Counted from the first letter of the stretch, positions 1 to 8,384 are shown. The stretch: DNA of 16,003 nt from Rhodospirillales bacterium (GCA_029879665.1 JAOUPW010000002.1:1-16003), one strand, 5' to 3'. Made by a program: numbers and translations. The notes: generated by a model from the letters alone, not told the origin.

Positions 1-1062
1 TTCCGGTTCTCCGGCCACGTGCCGGATCGCAGGGGCCGGCATCTCCACCGGTCCGGTTTCAGTATCGACCCGCACCCGGCGCAATACCGGGTGGGACGAC
101 AGGCCGGAAACGTCATTCACAAATCCATAGGCGATGCCCGCCCGGTTCAGCTTTTCGGCCAACTCCTTGGCCGGCCATTTCTGGAAGGCCTTGTTGACTT
201 CGCCTTCCAGGGTCTCCCGGTTTTCAACCCGGGAAACGCCGTCACGGTAGGGGCCTTCTGTTGCCCATTCGGGATGACCCAGAATTTGCTCGGTGAAGCG
301 CGCCCATTCCCGTTCGTTCTGGATGGAAATCACGATCAGCACGCCGTCCTGGGCGGCAAAGGCGGCATAGGGCGCGATCGAGGGATGGCGCAGGCCGTGA
401 CGCTGGGGAATAACGCCGCCGTAATCATAATAGAGCAGTGGAATAGTCATCCAGTCGGCCATGCCGTCGAACAGGGAAACGCTAACGCCGTCGCCCCGGC
501 CGGTTTTTTCCCGGCCCAATAGGGCTTCGAGGATGGCGGCATGGGCGAACATGCCGGCGCCGATGTCGCACACGGACACCCCGGCGCGGGCCGGCGCTTC
601 CGGTCCGCCGGTGACCGAGGTCAGCCCGCTTTCCGCCTGCACCAGCAGGTCATAGGCTTTCATGTCCCGGTATTCATTATCCTCGCCGTAGCCGCTGATG
701 TCGCAGGTAATCAGCCGGGGGTAACGCGCGCGCAGATCATCGGAACCGAAGCCGGCGCGGGCCGCCGCCCCTGGCGCGAGATTTTGGATGAACACATCGG
801 CATTGGAAATCATGCGTTCGAGAATGGCTTTGTCGCCATCCACCTTGATGTCGATGATCACCGATTCCTTGCCACGGTTGAGCCAGACGAAATGGGCGCT
901 TTCCCCGTGGACGTTGAATTCGTATTTGCGCGCGAAATCGCCGCCGGGACGTTCGACCTTGATCACCCGGGCACCGGCATCGGCCAGCCGCGACGAACAG
1001 AACGGCGCCGCCACCGCCTGTTCCAGAGATACGACAAGGAGTCCTTCGAGAGGCAGGGTCAT
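1..1062 (-). CDS. Class III (CaiB/BaiF) CoA-transferase, 3' end cut by window edge
   Basis: The minus frame is open from an ATG at 1062 to base 1, giving 354 residues; family members are about 390-400, so roughly 40 C-terminal residues lie outside. The start MTLPLEGLLVVSLEQAVAAP and the following LADAGARVIKVERPGGD (about 26-42) are the classic N-terminus of family III CoA-transferases, which swap CoA between an acyl-CoA and a free carboxylic acid in the cytoplasm. Other family marks are NADVFIQNLAPGAAAR (about 87-102), ITCDISGYG (about 118-126) and CDIGAGM (about 165-171). Asp166 sits where formyl-CoA transferase carries its catalytic Asp169, which forms the aspartyl-CoA intermediate. A GGAG lies 11 bases before the ATG. 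The substrate cannot be told from sequence; the family includes oxalate, carnitine, succinate, mesaconate and bile-acid enzymes. Because the stop is outside the window the gene is easy to overlook. Confidence in the family is high, in the substrate nil. Confidence 0.93.
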   Translation of the reverse strand, partial: MTLPLEGLLVVSLEQAVAAPFCSSRLADAGARVIKVERPGGDFARKYEFNVHGESAHFVWLNRGKESVIIDIKVDGDKAILERMISNADVFIQNLAPGAAARAGFGSDDLRARYPRLITCDISGYGEDNEYRDMKAYDLLVQAESGLTSVTGGPEAPARAGVSVCDIGAGMFAHAAILEALLGREKTGRGDGVSVSLFDGMADWMTIPLLYYDYGGVIPQRHGLRHPSIAPYAAFAAQDGVLIVISIQNEREWARFTEQILGHPEWATEGPYRDGVSRVENRETLEGEVNKAFQKWPAKELAEKLNRAGIAYGFVNDVSGLSSHPVLRRVRVDTETGPVEMPAPAIRHVAGEPE

Positions 1063-1153
1063 GGCTGAATTATCTCCATCGGACGATCATACATATACCG
1101 GACAGCCCGCTCCTCTCCAAAGGACGCTGCACCGGACGTGATCTGCAGATTGG

Positions 1154-1184
1154 ATCATAATCGATTGCTTTTCCATATTTTCAA
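1154..1184 (-). promoter_or_regulatory. Candidate sigma-70 promoter for the CoA-transferase gene
   Basis: On the minus strand TTGAAA (1184-1179) and TATGAT (1159-1154) are each one base from consensus, with a 19-base spacer that is longer than ideal. Transcription would start near 1147, leaving a leader of about 85 bases before the ATG at 1062. A separate perfect 10-bp palindrome, CCGTGCACGG, lies upstream at 1197-1206. The 295 bases between this gene and the next (1063-1357) hold no convincing reading frame, and I see no clear terminator for the upstream operon. This is motif reading only. Confidence 0.3.
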
Positions 1185-1357
1185 GAACAATTAATTCCGT
1201 GCACGGGATATTTTGCGCGAATAAACATAAAACTTTTCAGATATTCATACCGCTATAAAACCGGCCAATGAATTTACGAAATAAACATCCAGCACCGGCG
1301 CTTGATGATCCCGACACCCACAGCCGCCCTTGACGGAAAGCCGATGGACTATGGTTA

Positions 1358-2380
1358 TTAGCTTTGTTCCCAATCGTCCTGAAAAATGTCGATGGCGTCG
1401 GCTGCCGCTTCCGGGTCGTCGACCCGGGCAATGTTGAATATGCCGTCTCCTTGGTTGACGTTGGGCAGGTTGTTGCGGCCAATTACGATGCCATTGGCCG
1501 GGCATTCAATCGGGAATTCACTGTCGCCGAACGGACTCGCAATTGTACCGAGCAAACTGCCTGTGAAAACCCTGGCGCCAAGCTTTACCCGGGCGCGAAA
1601 GATGCCGCCCTCGGGGGCTCTTACCCAAACGCTGCTTCGCGAAATAACCGGGTCGGTGGGAACTTCGTCGCGGCGACGTTGTCGGACCATGCCCAATTCG
1701 CCCATCACCCGGATGATTCCCTTGACCCCGGCCCGAATCGAGACTTCATCGAAACGCAAAGCTTCGCCGGCTTCAAAGACGAGAAAAGGAATGCCGACGT
1801 TAATCGCCGCCTTGCGCAACGAGCCGTCACGTAGCGCGGCATTGAGCACGACCGGCACGCCAAAGTTCATTGCCATTTTTCGGGCATCGGGATTCGACAG
1901 ATCACAGCGGATCTGGGGGAAATTTGAACGGTGAATTGCGCCCGTGTGGAGGTCAATGCCATGGGTGCCCCGGACGATGACCTCGCTCATGTAGAGATGA
2001 GCGAGCCTGGATGTGAGGGACCCGGTGGCAGAACCGGGGAAACTCCGGTTGAGATCGCGCCGGTCGGGCAGGTAGCGTGTATTGGTCAGAAATCCGTAAA
2101 CATTGACGATGGGAACCGCAATCAGGGTTCCCGCCAAGTTCTTGACCAGGGAGTGGCGCAGAATACGGCGAATAATTTCCACACCGTTGACCTCGTCGCC
2201 ATGGACCGCACCGTTGATGATTAGCGTCGGGCCGGGCAGCTTTCCGTGAACGACCTGGACCGTCAATGTGATCGGGGTGTGATCCGATAACAGGCTCAGC
2301 GGCAAATCGATGGTCGCGCGCGTACCGGGCTCGATAACGGTACCGCCGAGGGTAAACGATTCACGGGTTGATTTAACCAC
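1358..2380 (-). CDS. Succinylglutamate desuccinylase/aspartoacylase-like zinc hydrolase
   Basis: A member of the AstE/AspA group of the M14 carboxypeptidase fold, cytoplasmic zinc enzymes that hydrolyse amide bonds of acylated amino acids or C-terminal residues. Counting from the GTG at 2380 (340 residues), HGDE at 60-63 gives the first two zinc ligands (His60, Glu63) and IDLHTG gives the third (His145). [11 protein letters not shown] at 106-116 matches the substrate-binding segment, and the Glu of VFEAGE is the likely catalytic base. The C-terminal third is the beta domain usual in this family. I chose GTG 2380 because AAGGA lies nine bases before it and because it overlaps the rimK stop in GTGGTTAA, typical of translational coupling. 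An in-frame ATG at 2413 would add 11 residues but lacks a ribosome site. It is the last gene of the rimK operon, so it may remove or process what RimK adds; that role is inference. Family confidence is high, substrate unknown. Confidence 0.88.
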   Translation of the reverse strand: MVKSTRESFTLGGTVIEPGTRATIDLPLSLLSDHTPITLTVQVVHGKLPGPTLIINGAVHGDEVNGVEIIRRILRHSLVKNLAGTLIAVPIVNVYGFLTNTRYLPDRRDLNRSFPGSATGSLTSRLAHLYMSEVIVRGTHGIDLHTGAIHRSNFPQIRCDLSNPDARKMAMNFGVPVVLNAALRDGSLRKAAINVGIPFLVFEAGEALRFDEVSIRAGVKGIIRVMGELGMVRQRRRDEVPTDPVISRSSVWVRAPEGGIFRARVKLGARVFTGSLLGTIASPFGDSEFPIECPANGIVIGRNNLPNVNQGDGIFNIARVDDPEAAADAIDIFQDDWEQS

Positions 2381-3278
2381 GGCCCCGCGTCCTTGTTTTT
2401 CCGGATACCGCATTTCGTTCAATGAATTCGATGATCTTGCCCGCCACATCGATGCCCGTCGTATTCTCAATGCCTTCGATCCCCGGCGAAGAATTCACTT
2501 CCATCACCACCGGTCCGTGATTCGATCTGAGCAAGTCGACGCCGCAAACATTGAGACCCATGATTTTGGCCGCCGACACCGCCGTTTGGCGTTCCGTCGG
2601 GGTAATTTTAGTGGTGGCCGCTGTGCCTCCCCGGTGCAGATTGGATCGGAAATCGCCTTCCTTGCCACTTCGCTTCATCGATGCGACGACCTTATCGCCG
2701 ACGACCAGGCACCGGATATCTTCGCCATGCGCCTCCTTTACAAACTCCTGAACCAGAATATCCGTTTTCACGCCGCCAAACGCCTGAATGATACTGGCGG
2801 CGGAATCGTGGGTTTCGCCGAGCACAACGCCAATCCCCTGCGTTCCTTCGAGCAACTTAATGACCACCGGGGCGCCCCCGATGATGTCCAAAAGTTCATC
2901 GGCGTTACCTGAGCGATGGGCGAACACGGTGACGGGCAAGCCAATACCCTTGCGCGACAGCAGCTGAAGGCTGCGGAGCTTGTCGCGGGATCGGGAAATC
3001 GCAACCGACTCATTAACCGGATAGACTCCCATCATCTCGAACTGGCGCAAAACGGCGGTACCGAAAAAAGTGACCGACGCGCCGATACGTGGAATGACCG
3101 CATCGTATTTTTCCAGGATTCTCCCCTGGTAATGAATTTGCGGGCGATGCGACGTGATGTTGACGTAACAGCGTAGATGATTGATCACATCGATCTCATG
3201 GCCGCGCGCCTCCGCAGACTCGACAATTCGCCTGTGGGAATAAAGGTCCGCATTGCGGCACATCAGAGCGAGTTTCAT
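2373..3278 (-). CDS. rimK: RimK-type alpha-L-glutamate ligase (ATP-grasp)
   Basis: ATP-grasp ligase of 301 residues that adds glutamate to a carboxyl terminus using ATP; in E. coli RimK extends the C-terminus of ribosomal protein S6 and can also make poly-glutamate. The match to E. coli RimK is strong from start to end: [18 protein letters not shown], then [20 protein letters not shown] (88-107), the ATP loop EGTQGIGV (144-151), [19 protein letters not shown] (177-195), and [18 protein letters not shown] (260-277). Asp248, Glu260 and Asn262 are the expected Mg-ATP ligands, and Lys100 and Lys141 the expected nucleotide-binding lysines. The ATG at 3278 is preferred because GGAG (3288-3285) stands six bases before it; a TTG at 3290 is in frame but less likely. 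The short tail GKTRTRGRG is basic and looks specific to this lineage. The gene lies between a retropepsin-like protease and an aspartoacylase-like hydrolase, 22 bases after the first and overlapping the second by 8. Target protein unknown here. Confidence 0.96.
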   Translation of the reverse strand: MKLALMCRNADLYSHRRIVESAEARGHEIDVINHLRCYVNITSHRPQIHYQGRILEKYDAVIPRIGASVTFFGTAVLRQFEMMGVYPVNESVAISRSRDKLRSLQLLSRKGIGLPVTVFAHRSGNADELLDIIGGAPVVIKLLEGTQGIGVVLGETHDSAASIIQAFGGVKTDILVQEFVKEAHGEDIRCLVVGDKVVASMKRSGKEGDFRSNLHRGGTAATTKITPTERQTAVSAAKIMGLNVCGVDLLRSNHGPVVMEVNSSPGIEGIENTTGIDVAGKIIEFIERNAVSGKTRTRGRG

Positions 3279-3284
3279 GGCGTT

Positions 3285-3288
3285 CTCC
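3285..3288 (-). promoter_or_regulatory. Ribosome binding site that fixes the rimK start
   Basis: GGAG on the minus strand, six bases before the ATG at 3278. It overlaps the alternative TTG start at 3290-3288, which makes that start improbable. The resulting protein begins exactly where E. coli RimK begins. Confidence 0.7.
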
Positions 3289-3300
3289 AACTTTCAAAAA

Positions 3301-3792
3301 TTATCGGCCCAGCAGAAACGACGAACCCGGATCTACAATACACCGCTTGCGGATCGCCGCACGGCCGGCAAGCACGCGAAATCCCATTTGATCTCTATTG
3401 GATAATGTAAGTTCGATCGGCCAAACTTTATCCCCTAGGCGCATAGGCGTAATAATGACGTAACGCTTTTCGCTTTTCCCGTTTGAGCTTCTTATGATGC
3501 GCTCATCCACGATCCGGGCGATGCAGCGAAGTTCCGGATTGCGCCGATGTTGAACCGGATGGAGGTAAAACTCGACCCGGGGCTCGTCTTCGTCTTCCAT
3601 CTTGCGGACTCGAAACGCGTGAATGACCGAGGTTCGCGCACCCGTGTCAATTTTTGCTTTGATGCGGTCGATCCCGAATTCGGGAAACCCAATCCATTCC
3701 TGCCAGCCAATTTGCGTCTTTTCCGTTTTTTTTGTTTTGGCGGCCTTCTTGGCCTTCTTGGTTTGCGTTGCCTTCATGGTCGGCCGATTCAT
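3301..3792 (-). CDS. Retropepsin-like 'ATP-dependent zinc protease' family protein (RimB type)
   Basis: A 163-residue member of the family labelled ATP-dependent zinc protease (COG4067, Pfam Zn_protease). Despite that name it has the retropepsin-like aspartic protease fold. The core begins at GWQEWIGFPEFGIDRIKAKI (about 29-48) and continues into the active-site motif DTGARTSVIHA (49-59), with Asp49 the likely catalytic residue. The second signature is MGFRVLAGRAAI (about 136-147). The first 26 residues are rich in lysine and probably disordered; such tails can bind nucleic acid or ribosomes. Neighbours: the ATG at 3792 follows the stop of the 92-residue gene with no gap (TAAATG), and rimK starts 22 bases downstream. 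From memory, proteins of this family also sit beside rimK in the Pseudomonas rimABK operon, which suggests action on RimK or its product. An internal ATG at 3777 is a possible alternative start; neither has a good ribosome site, which fits translational coupling. Confidence 0.88.
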   Translation of the reverse strand: MNRPTMKATQTKKAKKAAKTKKTEKTQIGWQEWIGFPEFGIDRIKAKIDTGARTSVIHAFRVRKMEDEDEPRVEFYLHPVQHRRNPELRCIARIVDERIIRSSNGKSEKRYVIITPMRLGDKVWPIELTLSNRDQMGFRVLAGRAAIRKRCIVDPGSSFLLGR

Positions 3793-4071
3793 TTAATTGA
3801 TCTGCGCATCGGATAGACGGCGATAATTCGTGAACGTCCGCGCGCTGCTCACCACGTAAAAAGATTCCATGGCGGTAAAGATATAGCCCATTTCGTACAT
3901 TTCCTCGGCCACCAGCCTTACGAATTCATCCGATATCCTTCTCCGTTTCGTCAAACGACGGAGGATCTTGGGGGATATTCGATAACGTCCGGTCTGCTTT
4001 CCACCGAACGGCTGGTCGTAGAACCCGGCCAGCTTGCAAGCGATTTCATAGGGGGTGGGGCGGTCATTCAT
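3793..4071 (-). CDS. Small basic protein of unknown function, first gene of the rimK operon
   Basis: I do not recognise a named family for this 92-residue protein. It is compact and charged, with no signal peptide or membrane segment. Residues 30-64 read as two basic helices and a turn (RISPKILRRLTKRRRISDEF, then a helix VRLVAEEMYEMG), a pattern compatible with a helix-turn-helix or winged-helix DNA- or RNA-binding domain. The part after residue 64, with FYVVSSARTFTNYRRLS, would suit a winged-helix hairpin. The stop TAA at 3795-3793 touches the ATG of the protease gene, so the two are very probably co-translated, and codon use looks coding. There is no Shine-Dalgarno before the ATG at 4071. 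It could be an autoregulator of the operon or a substrate adaptor for RimK; both ideas are inference. That it is a real gene is likely, its role is open. Confidence 0.7.
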   Translation of the reverse strand: MNDRPTPYEIACKLAGFYDQPFGGKQTGRYRISPKILRRLTKRRRISDEFVRLVAEEMYEMGYIFTAMESFYVVSSARTFTNYRRLSDAQIN

Positions 4072-4446
4072 GACGGGTCATATATTGCCAAATATTGTCT
4101 ATAGCAAGAAAAATTAATACATAGATAAAAAAATGTAATATTTGCCCATATGGGGGGATATAGCGAACTTTGCATGGGTCCCGGGGGAACTGTTTTATGC
4201 GGTTTCAGCTTCCGATTCTCATTTTGCCAATTACCTCCTGAAATTTTCCGAAAATGCCATTTTTCCTCTGTTATTGCGACAATCGGCTTGGCTGCATAAT
4301 TCATAAACGTCTGATTTTAAATAAAAATAGAACAGTTCTCCTCGCTGGTACACTTTTTGCTTCTCTCTGGCCTGAAGCACAATGCCGATGGTAATTCCGC
4401 TTGAAACCCGGCAGATGAACATTAGCTATCAAGGGAAGCAGAGAGC
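4072..4446. other. AT-rich divergent intergenic region (375 bp)
   Basis: This spacer separates the leftward rimK operon from the rightward kinase genes and is visibly more AT-rich than its flanks. It holds a perfect 10-bp palindrome CCCATATGGG at 4145-4154 and a short inverted repeat ATTTTC-C-GAAAAT at about 4243-4255. It also holds a strong ribosome-site-like AGGAGGT on the minus strand (4239-4233) followed by a five-codon frame. A weak rightward promoter could be TTGCGA (4274-4279) with TAATTC (4297-4302), spacer 17. Another is TTGAAA at 4401-4406, but its -10 is poor. I find no convincing gene; a 78-codon minus frame here has a low-complexity, non-protein-like composition. Confidence 0.6.
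4098..4106 (-). promoter_or_regulatory. Possible extended -10 element for the rimK operon
   Basis: On the minus strand the bases TGCTATAGA (4106-4098) resemble an extended -10 (TGnTATAAT). Transcription would begin near 4091 and give a leader of about 20 bases before the ATG at 4071. No good -35 lies at the right distance, which is tolerated with an extended -10. The surroundings are strongly AT-rich. A weak call. Confidence 0.28.
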
Positions 4447-5688
4447 ATGGGACAAAGACTGGACTCTATGCACGTGAACACAAGCGATGCTATCGGTTCC
4501 ATCCTGTTGGGCGGAACACCGCTGCATCAGACCAAGGTTCTGATCGTTGACGATGAGCCGGATATCGTCGAGGAGGTTGTTGAGCAGCTCGAAGAAGAAG
4601 GCATTGAGTGCCTGTCGGCCCATAACGCTCAAAGGGCCATCGAACTGGTCATATCCGACCCCGACATCGGCATTGTCATCACCGATATTCGCATGCCCGG
4701 CATGGACGGCCTGGAAATGGCCGGCCATTTAAAGGCAAACCTGAACAAGGGCCGCGACCTGTTTGTTATTGTGGTTACGGGTCACGCCGGCATCAAAGAG
4801 GCAATTGAAGCTCTTAAAATCGGCGCCGAGGATTTTCTGACTAAACCGGTCTCGCCCGATCATCTGCTGCATTCCGTACGCCGGGCGGAGGAAATGATTC
4901 AACTGCGTCAAAACGAACGCCACTTCCAGGAACGGCTCGAACGTGAGGTTAAGGCAAAAACAGCCGAACTGAACGAAACCATATTGAAATTAGCGACCGC
5001 CGAGCGGATCAAGGACCAGTTCATGTCCACAATGGGCCATGAACTGCGCACCCCGCTCAACGCCATAAATGGCTTCGCAGAATTTCTAAAGGATAAACTA
5101 AAAGGGGAAAAAGACGAATCAATCGGCGAATACCTCGAATATATTATGCTTTCCGGAAGACGTTTGGAAAATTCCATCGAAAACATCCTAGAATTTTCCG
5201 CTGCCGTTTCCGGCAGCCGCAAAGCGCAAATGGAGCCGCAAGTCCTTGAAGATTTATTCCGCAACATTTCAAGACAGCTACACGAGCAGGCGACTGAAAA
5301 AAACATCGAACTGCGTATTGCGCCGCTTCCAATGGATCAGATTTTCGAGGCCGACAGCCATATGCTGATTAGGGCGATGATCTGCCTTGCAAACAACGCG
5401 ATCAAGTTTTCCCCCGAGAATTCAATCGTCACCTTTACCGCCAAGCGCCTCGCTGATGGCATGGCGATCTCCATAGAAGACCATGGTTGCGGCATGAATG
5501 AAGATGAGATCGCGGTGGCGAAGCAGCCTTTGACGCAGTTAAACGGCACCCTGACCCGGCCGGCCGAAGGCACCGGCATCGGCCTGAGCCTGGCCATACT
5601 GCTGGTCGAACTGCAAGGCGGCAATCTTGAAATTAACAGTACGCCCGGCGAAGGTACCACCGTCGTCATCACCATGCCGGCATCCTGA
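4447..5688 (+). CDS. Receiver-first hybrid histidine kinase
   Basis: A soluble 413-residue protein with an N-terminal receiver and a C-terminal kinase, the reverse of the usual hybrid order. The receiver spans about 29-147: acidic pair Asp35-Asp36, phospho-acceptor Asp80 in VITDIRMPGMDG, Thr111 in VVTGHAG, Lys133 in FLTKPVS. A charged helix, likely coiled coil, follows (about 148-190). The HisKA domain has phospho-acceptor His198 in GHELRTPLNAINGF. The ATPase domain shows an N box NNAIKFSPENS (316-326), G1 DHGCGM (345-350) and G2 GTGIGLSLA (375-383), so kinase activity is likely. No transmembrane segment is visible; the input is presumably phosphorylation of the receiver. The ATG at 4447 follows a purine-rich AGCAGAGAGC; ATG 4468 is an alternative that leaves all domains intact. 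The next gene, 128 bases on in the same direction, is a membrane kinase that could be its phosphodonor. The output partner is not in the window. Confidence 0.92.
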   Translation: MGQRLDSMHVNTSDAIGSILLGGTPLHQTKVLIVDDEPDIVEEVVEQLEEEGIECLSAHNAQRAIELVISDPDIGIVITDIRMPGMDGLEMAGHLKANLNKGRDLFVIVVTGHAGIKEAIEALKIGAEDFLTKPVSPDHLLHSVRRAEEMIQLRQNERHFQERLEREVKAKTAELNETILKLATAERIKDQFMSTMGHELRTPLNAINGFAEFLKDKLKGEKDESIGEYLEYIMLSGRRLENSIENILEFSAAVSGSRKAQMEPQVLEDLFRNISRQLHEQATEKNIELRIAPLPMDQIFEADSHMLIRAMICLANNAIKFSPENSIVTFTAKRLADGMAISIEDHGCGMNEDEIAVAKQPLTQLNGTLTRPAEGTGIGLSLAILLVELQGGNLEINSTPGEGTTVVITMPAS

Positions 5689-5759
5689 ATGATAGGAAAA
5701 TGAAATTCTTGTTTTTTCCGGTCCGGTCGCAACCGCTGCGCACGTTATGCGGACACAAA

Positions 5760-5765
5760 TATAAT
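5760..5765 (+). promoter_or_regulatory. Candidate -10 box before the PAS kinase gene
   Basis: A consensus TATAAT lies 52 bases before the ATG at 5817 in a short AT-rich tract. The -35 position holds only poor matches (TGCGCA or CTGCGC), so an activator or a different sigma factor may be needed, or the gene may depend on read-through from the upstream kinase gene. No terminator hairpin is visible in the 128-base gap. Confidence 0.35.
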
Positions 5766-5816
5766 AATAATTTTTCACCAACCGATTGTCACGATTAGCG
5801 TTGGGTTACGATTCCC

Positions 5817-8384
5817 ATGAACGACAAATTAAAAATCTTCCGGCATCCGGCCCTGATGCTTCCATTACTGATTTGCCTGATCGGCGCGGCGTCCGCCGGG
5901 ACTTCGATTTTTATCTTGTTCAAGGTGGCAATCGAAGAAGATAAATCACGATTGACGCAGATTGTTTCCAGCCAGGCCCGCCTGATGGAAGCCGTCGCCC
6001 AGTTCGATGAACTGAACAGCTCCAAAGCCCACCCCTACGGCGCCTTTGGCGCCACGTTGGAACAGATCGTCAGCGCCCACAAATCCCTGGATGGCTTTGG
6101 CAAGACCGGTGAGTTCGTCATTGGCAAGCTGATCGATGGAAAAGTAGCAATTCTGCAAAAATCACGATACCGGGGTGACATCAATTTCCAAATTCAAGAA
6201 ACCCCTCCGCTGCCCATGCAAAAGGCGCTGGCCGGCGAAAGCGGCGAAATTATAGCGCTGGATTACAAAGGCAATCAGGTTCTGGCGGCCTACGAACACG
6301 TAAAGATTCTCAACATCGGCCTCGTTGCCAAAGTGGACACCGATGAAGTTTATCATCCCTTTATTGTTTCCGCCTATGTCGCCGCCGCCCTCACCTTCGT
6401 GATGCTCCTTGTCGGCGTATACGCGTCGCGAAAATTTTCCCTTCCATTTATTCAACTGGAACAGGAAAAATTACGCGCGGAGGAATATTTGAATATTGCC
6501 GGAACAATCATCTTGGCCCTTGATGAAAACGGCAACATCAAGATGATCAACAGAAAGGGACGCGAAGTTCTGGGATATACTAAAGATCAACTCATCGGCA
6601 GCAATTGGTTTGAGACTGCAATTCCGGAAGAACAGCGCGATTATGTTAAACAGATATTTTCTCAGTTGATGAGCGGAAACTTGAAACCTGTTGAAAATGT
6701 CGAAAACGAAATTATCGATCGGGATGGCAAAACCCATCTTATTTCCTGGCACAATACCTACATCAAAGACAAAAACGGAAACATCACGGGATGCCTGAGC
6801 GCAGGAGATGACGTTACCGAATATAAAAAATCTCAAACCGCCCTTCAGACCAGCGAGACCCGGTTCAATAAAAGCCAGGGGTTCGCCAACATAGGCACCT
6901 GGGACTGGAACGTCCAAACCGGCGAGTTATACTGGTCCGATCGCATTGCGCCGCTGTTCGGTTATGCCACGGGAGCGTTGGAAACAACGTACGATAACTT
7001 TCTTGCCGCCATCCATCCAGAAGACCGTCAATCGGTTGTCGATGCGGTTGGCGCCTGCGTCGAAAGTGGCGCCGAATATAACATCGAACATCGGGTAATC
7101 TGGCCGGACGGAACCGTACGGTGGCTGCACGAAAGAGGCGACGTGGTTCGCGATGACCACGGCAAGCCTTTGAATATGCTGGGCGTGGTCCAGGATATTA
7201 CCGCACGGAAATGGTCCGAGGATGAAATCAACAGGTTGAGCCGTCGCAACGAGCTGATCCTTAACGCCGCCGGCGACGGCATCTATGGGGTCAACACGAA
7301 GGGCGAATGCACCTTCATCAATCCGGCGGCGGCGGAGATGCTTGGTTACGATCCCCAGGAACTGATTGACAAAAAACTGCACGATCTTTTGCACCACACC
7401 AAAACGGATGGCAGCCGTTACCCCGGATCCGAATGCCCCATTTACCAGGCCTTCCACGACGGCGCGGTGCGCGCCGTCTCCGACGAAGTTTTTTGGAAAA
7501 AAGACGGCTCAAGTTTTTCCGTTGAATACACCTCGACTCCGATTGTCGAGGACGGCGCGGCCAAGGGCGCGGTTGTGGTATTCCGAAATATTGACGAACG
7601 AAAGGAAATGCACGCCCAATTGATCCAGTCATCTAAACTGGCGACGTTGGGTGAAATGGCCACTGGCGTGGCACACGAATTGAACCAGCCTCTAAACGTG
7701 ATCGGCATGGTGTCAAACAACATTCTGCGGAAGTTGGATAAGGGCAAGGTGGATGCGGAATATCTTACCGGCAAACTGGACAAGTTGACTTCGCAGGTGA
7801 CGCGGGCCTCGGCGATTATCGATCACATGCGCATTTTCGGGCGAAAGCCTGGTTTGACTCCTATATTACTCGACCCAAAAGACATGGTCGATAACGTCCT
7901 CGGCCTGATCGGCGAACAGTTACGCCTGTCCGAGATTGAAGTCGTGACGGAAAAGTCGCACACATGCCGCCCGATTCTCGGCCATCAAGTCCAGTTGGAG
8001 CAGGTGTTGCTCAATTTGCTCGGAAACGCCCGCGATTCCATTAACCATCGTGAAGACGGCGAAAAGCGCATTTCAATCGCCATCAACGATACCGACGACA
8101 CCGTCACGATCGCGATCCAGGATACCGGCGAAGGCATTGACGGCGCGATTCTGCCGCGTATCTTCGAGCCCTTCTTCACCACCAAGGAAGTCGGCAAAGG
8201 CACGGGCCTGGGCCTTTCCATCAGTTACGGCATTATCAACGAAATGGGCGGCACGATCACCGCCCGCAACACAGACGGCGGCGCGTGTTTTACCATCACC
8301 CTGCCGGCGGCAGAACGCGAACAAAGCCGCCCGATTGCCGGCAACCGCGACCTAACCTTGGAAACATCCGCATTAGGCCGATAA
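5817..8384 (+). CDS. Membrane sensor histidine kinase with periplasmic dCACHE-like domain and three PAS domains
   Basis: An 855-residue sensor kinase. A first membrane helix (about 13-36) and a second (about 183-204) flank a periplasmic domain of about 145 residues containing [12 protein letters not shown] (93-104), as in CACHE-type small-molecule sensors. Three cytoplasmic PAS domains follow, at about 222-340, 345-467 (PAS_3-like, with [15 protein letters not shown]) and 474-600. The HisKA domain carries His620 in [11 protein letters not shown], a form typical of NtrB/DctB-like kinases. The ATPase domain shows the N box LLGNARDS (734-741), DTGEGI (769-774), the F box EPFFTTK (784-790) and GKGTGLGLS (793-801). 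All catalytic parts are present. No Shine-Dalgarno is obvious before the ATG at 5817, but the start gives a sensible short basic N-terminus before the first helix. No DNA-binding regulator is adjacent; the upstream receiver-first kinase is the nearest candidate partner. The ligand is unknown. Confidence 0.94.
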   Translation: MNDKLKIFRHPALMLPLLICLIGAASAGTSIFILFKVAIEEDKSRLTQIVSSQARLMEAVAQFDELNSSKAHPYGAFGATLEQIVSAHKSLDGFGKTGEFVIGKLIDGKVAILQKSRYRGDINFQIQETPPLPMQKALAGESGEIIALDYKGNQVLAAYEHVKILNIGLVAKVDTDEVYHPFIVSAYVAAALTFVMLLVGVYASRKFSLPFIQLEQEKLRAEEYLNIAGTIILALDENGNIKMINRKGREVLGYTKDQLIGSNWFETAIPEEQRDYVKQIFSQLMSGNLKPVENVENEIIDRDGKTHLISWHNTYIKDKNGNITGCLSAGDDVTEYKKSQTALQTSETRFNKSQGFANIGTWDWNVQTGELYWSDRIAPLFGYATGALETTYDNFLAAIHPEDRQSVVDAVGACVESGAEYNIEHRVIWPDGTVRWLHERGDVVRDDHGKPLNMLGVVQDITARKWSEDEINRLSRRNELILNAAGDGIYGVNTKGECTFINPAAAEMLGYDPQELIDKKLHDLLHHTKTDGSRYPGSECPIYQAFHDGAVRAVSDEVFWKKDGSSFSVEYTSTPIVEDGAAKGAVVVFRNIDERKEMHAQLIQSSKLATLGEMATGVAHELNQPLNVIGMVSNNILRKLDKGKVDAEYLTGKLDKLTSQVTRASAIIDHMRIFGRKPGLTPILLDPKDMVDNVLGLIGEQLRLSEIEVVTEKSHTCRPILGHQVQLEQVLLNLLGNARDSINHREDGEKRISIAINDTDDTVTIAIQDTGEGIDGAILPRIFEPFFTTKEVGKGTGLGLSISYGIINEMGGTITARNTDGGACFTITLPAAEREQSRPIAGNRDLTLETSALGR

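Noticed and set aside
541..1068. Plus-strand frame of 175 codons at the left edge
   Set aside because: Antisense to the CoA-transferase, whose minus frame is open to base 1 and matches the family throughout.
1237..1505. Two short minus-strand frames reaching into the gap after the hydrolase gene
   Set aside because: They overlap the hydrolase in other frames, have no ribosome site and no recognisable content.
4068..4304. 78-codon minus-strand frame overlapping the 92-residue gene start by ATGA
   Set aside because: The ATGA overlap is attractive, but the predicted protein is low in ordered pattern, rich in AT-driven residues, and lacks a ribosome site at its ATG; the spacer composition looks non-coding.
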